DNA of 17,867 nucleotides, from NCBI GenBank assembly GCA_023391395.1, contig JAEWBA010000052.1, positions 1 to 17,867 on the forward strand, read 5' to 3'. This document shows, one piece after another, positions 14,875 through 17,867 of this stretch. Positions within the stretch are counted from its first letter, which is position 1. Every line of letters starts with the position of its first letter. A model generated the notes under the pieces. The model made no database searches. It saw only the letters and a program-made list of their open reading frames with translations, and was not told the origin of the DNA. Both the position numbers and the translations under genes were made by a program. The stretch is from Pseudomonadota bacterium. Its GTDB lineage: Bacteria > Pseudomonadota > Gammaproteobacteria > Burkholderiales > Burkholderiaceae_D.

Positions 14875-16731
14875 TTAGGCGACTGCCTGCCCCGCGGCTT
14901 CCCTCTCCGATGGCGAGGCCGACGCTTCCTCGCGTCCAGCCTGCTGCCGCGCCCACATCTGCGCATAGGCTCCATCTGCGCTCAGCAATTGCACATGGGT
15001 ACCGTGTTCGATGATGCGCCCATTCTCGAGCACCAGGATCTGGTCGGCATCGGCGATCGTCGACAGGCGATGCGCAATGACCAGCGTGGTCCGATCCTTG
15101 GCGATCTCTTTCAGCTGCGCCTGGATCGCCTGCTCCGACTTGGAGTCGAGAGCCGATGTGGCCTCATCGAAGATCAGGATGGACGGATTTTTCAACAGCG
15201 TGCGGGCGATCGCCACACGCTGCTTTTCTCCGCCAGACAGCTTCAGGCCGCGTTCGCCAACCATGGTTGCATATCCGTCCGGCAGGCTTTCGACGAAATC
15301 GTGGATATAGGCAGCCCTTGCCGCCGCGACGATTTCCTCCTTACTCGCTCCCGGCTTGCCGTAGGCAATGTTGTACTCGATCGTGTCATTGAACAGCACC
15401 GTGTCCTGCGGCACGATGCCGATCGCCTGCCGCAGCGAAGCCTGGGTAATGTGGCGCACATCCTGGCCGTCGATGGTGATGGCACCGGCCTGGACATCGT
15501 AAAAGCGGAACAGCAGGCGCGACAGGGTCGACTTGCCGGAACCGCTGTGCCCGACCACTGCCGTGGTGCTGCCCGCCGGGATGGCGAAATCCACGTCGAA
15601 CAATATCTGCCGCTTCGATTCGTAGCTGAAATCAACGTGCGAAAAGCGCACCTCCGCTCCCCGTATCGCCAGCGGCCGGGCATTTGGTGCATCCGCCACT
15701 TCCCGGTGCTGGTCCAGCAGCGAAAAGAGACGCTCCATATCGGCTAGACTCTGCTTGATCTCGCGGTAGATCACGCCCAGGAAATTGAGCGGAATGTATA
15801 ACTGGATCATGAAGGCATTGACCAGCACCAAATCTCCCAGCGTCATGCTGCCGTCGATCACGCCCTGCGTGGCGCGCCACAGGATGAGCGTGACCGCGAC
15901 GGCGATGATGGACGCCTGCCCGGTGTTCAGCAGCGAGAGCGAAGTCTGTGACTTGACTGCCGCGCTCTCCCAGTTGCGCATGCTGTGGTCGTAACGCTGC
16001 GCCTCGTAATCTTCGTTTCCGAAGTACTTGACCGTTTCATAGTTGATGAGCGAGTCGATCGCCCGGGTATTGGCCTTGGAGTCCAGGTCGTTCATGGTGC
16101 GCCGGAAATGCGTACGCCACTCCGTGACCAGCACCGTGAACACGATATACAACAGCAAGGCACTCAGCGCGATTACGGCAAACCAGATGTCATAGTTCAA
16201 GACTAGGTAGCCGATCACGAGCGTGATTTCGACCAGCGTCGGAAGAATGCTGTACAGCGTGTAGGACACCAAAGAGGAAATGCCGCGTGTGCCGCGCTCG
16301 ATGTCACGCGTCATCCCACCCGTCTGGCGGTTCAGATGAAAACGCAGCGATAGCGCGTGCAGATGGCGGAACACCTGCAGGGCAATCGTGCGGACCGCGC
16401 TCTGCGTGACCTTGGCGAACACGAATTCGCGCAATTCGGTGAAGAGGGTCGTGCCGAGGCGCAGCAGGCCATAGGCGACCAGCACCCCAAGCGGCAGCAC
16501 CAGCAAGGCGCGGGGCTGGTCGGGGGTGATGGTCATGCGATCCACCAATTCCTTCAGCACCAGCGGCACGCCGACATTGGCAAGCTTCGCCGCCACTAGA
16601 AAGGTTAAGGCGAGCAGAACCCGCCATTTGTAGGCCCAGAGGTAAGGAAACAGGGTTTTCAGCGCCGCCCAGTCATTGCGGGTGGACTGGTTGGCTGCCG
16701 GTTCGGGGGAGGACAAGGAATGGCGGCGCAT
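14875..16731 (-). CDS. Atm1-type ABC exporter, half transporter
   Basis: A 618-aa fusion of one six-span membrane domain (about 35-325) and one ATPase domain (about 355-595) that would work as a homodimer in the inner membrane. The ATPase has Walker A GHSGSGKS (394-401), signature LSGGEKQ (498-504), Walker B ILIFDEAT (518-525) and H554 in IAHRLST. The segment ETVKYFGNEDYEAQRYD followed by SLSLLNTGQA marks the Atm1/HMT1 branch, whose members export glutathione-related or metal-thiol compounds. R206, R210, N269, Q272 and R323 sit at positions I remember as glutathione contacts in the Novosphingobium Atm1 structure. The ATG at 16731 has no strong ribosome site. The exact cargo is unknown. Confidence 0.92.
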   Translation of the reverse strand: MRRHSLSSPEPAANQSTRNDWAALKTLFPYLWAYKWRVLLALTFLVAAKLANVGVPLVLKELVDRMTITPDQPRALLVLPLGVLVAYGLLRLGTTLFTELREFVFAKVTQSAVRTIALQVFRHLHALSLRFHLNRQTGGMTRDIERGTRGISSLVSYTLYSILPTLVEITLVIGYLVLNYDIWFAVIALSALLLYIVFTVLVTEWRTHFRRTMNDLDSKANTRAIDSLINYETVKYFGNEDYEAQRYDHSMRNWESAAVKSQTSLSLLNTGQASIIAVAVTLILWRATQGVIDGSMTLGDLVLVNAFMIQLYIPLNFLGVIYREIKQSLADMERLFSLLDQHREVADAPNARPLAIRGAEVRFSHVDFSYESKRQILFDVDFAIPAGSTTAVVGHSGSGKSTLSRLLFRFYDVQAGAITIDGQDVRHITQASLRQAIGIVPQDTVLFNDTIEYNIAYGKPGASKEEIVAAARAAYIHDFVESLPDGYATMVGERGLKLSGGEKQRVAIARTLLKNPSILIFDEATSALDSKSEQAIQAQLKEIAKDRTTLVIAHRLSTIADADQILVLENGRIIEHGTHVQLLSADGAYAQMWARQQAGREEASASPSEREAAGQAVA

Positions 16732-16776
16732 AGGAAACGATGCCGGAGCAGATTGGTTTATGCTTGGATCTCGACG

Positions 16777-16782
16777 ATTGTA
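16777..16782 (-). promoter_or_regulatory. Possible -10 box for the Atm1-type exporter
   Basis: TACAAT on the minus strand lies 45 nt before the exporter ATG in the 130-bp divergent gap with the thioesterase gene. No matching -35 is clear. I see no confident promoter for the thioesterase in the same gap. Confidence 0.35.
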
Positions 16783-16861
16783 GCCTGTCGTTCAGTTTCG
16801 CATCGGCCAGTGCTCCCGATGCAAATCCGGAACAAGGCCCATAACATCAAGGAGAATGCCG

Positions 16862-17272
16862 ATGAGCGATGAACAGACCACTCTGCCGGAAGGAAAAATC
16901 CCCGCGCTGCGGGTCATGCCGGTGCCGGCCGATGCCAATGTGCATGGCGATGTCTTTGGCGGCTGGATCATGTCCCAAGTGGATATTGCCGGCTCTTTGC
17001 CGGCGGTACGTCGTGCCAACGGCCGTGTGGCAACAGTGGCGGTCAACTCCTTCATTTTCAAGCACCCGGTGTTCGTAGGGGACCTGCTGTCCTTCTATGC
17101 CGACATCGTAAGGGTGGGAACCACCTCGGTGACAGTCAATGTGGAAGTCTTTGCCGAGCGCAATCGTTTACGCTCGGAAACCGTCAAGGTCACGGAAGCG
17201 ACATTGACTTATGTCGCCACTGGAGAAGATCGCAGGCCGCGCGCCCTGCCCCCGCTCGACCAAGCACCTTGA
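16862..17272 (+). CDS. Acyl-CoA thioesterase, hotdog fold, YciA-like
   Basis: A 136-aa cytosolic enzyme expected to hydrolyse acyl-CoA to free acid and CoA. The hotdog signature HGDVFGGWIMSQVDIAG spans residues 28-44, with D41 at the likely catalytic position, followed by the beta-sheet pattern VAVNSFIFKHPVFVGDLLSFY, which continues the single hotdog domain. I set the start at 16862 because AAGGAG (16849-16854) is 7 nt upstream; the ATG at 16856 is only 1 nt from that site. It is divergent from the Atm1-type exporter and converges on a fadD-like gene, so a thioesterase and an acyl-CoA synthetase face each other. Chain-length preference cannot be read. Confidence 0.92.
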   Translation: MSDEQTTLPEGKIPALRVMPVPADANVHGDVFGGWIMSQVDIAGSLPAVRRANGRVATVAVNSFIFKHPVFVGDLLSFYADIVRVGTTSVTVNVEVFAERNRLRSETVKVTEATLTYVATGEDRRPRALPPLDQAP

Positions 17273-17336
17273 ACGGTCGGCAGCCAACTCGCCAACAGCA
17301 GGCAGAAGCGCCGGTGCCTCCTCGCCCATAAGCCTA

Positions 17337-17368
17337 AAAGAAAATCGCCTGTTGAACAGGCGATTTTT
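17337..17368. terminator. Bidirectional terminator between thioesterase and fadD-like genes
   Basis: An 11-bp perfect stem (AAAATCGCCTG/CAGGCGATTTT, 17341-17351 and 17357-17367) with a TTGAA loop is flanked by A on the left and T on the right. It serves both converging genes and starts 9 nt from the fadD-like stop. Confidence 0.88.
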
Positions 17369-17376
17369 CTGGGACC

Positions 17377-17867
17377 TCAAGCTACGCTTACTTCTGCTTT
17401 CTGCTCATCGCGAAGCGCGCGACGCAGGATCTTGCCGACGTTGGTCTTGGGGAGCTCATTGCGGAACTCGATGTGCTTCGGCTTCTTGTAGCCGGTGAAA
17501 TTCGCTCGACAGTACTCCATCAACTGCTCCACGGTCAGCGTGGGATCCTTGCGCACCACGAAAATCTTCACCGCTTCGCCGGTGGCGCTGTCGGGCACGC
17601 CCACGCAAGCGCATTCCAGAACGCCCGGATGCGCAGCGACAACCGCCTCGATCTCGGTCGGATACACGTTGAAGCCGGACACCAGGATCATGTCCTTCTT
17701 GCGGTCGACAATACGCACGAAACCCTTCTCATCCATGATGCCGATATCGCCGGACTTGAAAAAGCCATCCGGCGTCATCACTTTCGCAGTTTCATCCGGC
17801 CGGTTCCAGTAGCCAGCCATCACTTGCGGGCCGCGAATCGCGATTTCGCCAGGCTGACCGATCGGGA
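17377..17867 (-). CDS. fadD: Long-chain fatty-acid-CoA ligase, C-terminal part
   Basis: The frame stays open to the window edge, so only the last 163 residues are seen; the gene starts outside. The enzyme activates fatty acids through an acyl-adenylate to acyl-CoA. The fragment opens [14 protein letters not shown], then [11 protein letters not shown], the [10 protein letters not shown] acyl-CoA synthetase signature, IVDRKKDMI at the hinge, [11 protein letters not shown], and the catalytic lysine in [12 protein letters not shown] near the end. This matches FadD-type ligases well; the precise chain length and whether it is FadD or a paralogue cannot be settled from the C-terminus. The stop is followed by a bidirectional terminator. 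Confidence 0.9.
   Translation of the reverse strand, partial: PIGQPGEIAIRGPQVMAGYWNRPDETAKVMTPDGFFKSGDIGIMDEKGFVRIVDRKKDMILVSGFNVYPTEIEAVVAAHPGVLECACVGVPDSATGEAVKIFVVRKDPTLTVEQLMEYCRANFTGYKKPKHIEFRNELPKTNVGKILRRALRDEQKAEVSVA

Noticed and set aside
14725..15747. 340-codon plus-strand open frame opposite the Atm1-type exporter
   Set aside because: Arg- and His-rich translation without domains; the opposite strand has a full set of ABC ATPase motifs.
1..17867. Mobile elements, CRISPR arrays, tRNA genes, defence or secondary-metabolite systems
   Set aside because: I found no transposase or integrase motifs, no regularly spaced repeats, no cloverleaf-like sequences and no accessory gene sets; almost all sequence is explained by conserved housekeeping genes.

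Overview
This window looks like an ordinary chromosomal housekeeping segment of a betaproteobacterium in Burkholderiales, most likely an Oxalobacteraceae relative (Herbaspirillum, Collimonas or Herminiimonas type). That placement rests on remembered gene order (M23 peptidase-anmK-erpA-bactofilin-argC-rpsI-rplM, a coq7 gene and a Burkholderiales-type trimeric porin), on protein motifs and on moderately high GC. No database search was run. I see no mobile elements, CRISPR, tRNA or rRNA genes, broken genes or foreign-looking base composition.

Left part (1-5250): the tail of an M23 cell-wall endopeptidase is followed by anmK (recycling of anhydro-MurNAc), both on the plus strand. Facing them on the minus strand are rplM-rpsI, argC, an uncharacterised membrane/coiled-coil protein of the DUF6776 type, a bactofilin and erpA (Fe-S cluster insertion). 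A bidirectional terminator separates anmK from erpA.

Middle part (5250-10005): a YhfA-like OsmC protein (+) converges on coq7 (-, ubiquinone synthesis). A 303-bp intergenic region with two palindromes separates coq7 from a strongly expressed-looking outer-membrane porin (+). The porin converges on a minus-strand pair, pyrC and a DUF3025 gene, which overlap by 4 nt (GTGA). A hairpin abuts the pyrC start codon and recalls the enteric pyrC translational control.

Right part (10068-17867): a glutamate/aspartate ABC importer (gltI-gltJ-gltK-gltL, minus strand) lies directly downstream of gdhA, a Glu/Leu/Phe/Val-type dehydrogenase. Together they make a glutamate uptake and deamination module. A strong terminator between gltI and gltJ probably sets more binding protein than permease. 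Upstream are an Atm1-type half ABC exporter (-), a divergent hotdog acyl-CoA thioesterase (+) and, across a bidirectional terminator, the 3' end of a fadD-like acyl-CoA ligase (-).

The points most worth following up are the bactofilin/DUF6776 pair near an M23 peptidase, the pyrC start-codon hairpin, the pyrC-DUF3025 coupling, and the leader and terminator architecture of the glt operon. I did not find a clearly novel defence, mobile or biosynthetic system.
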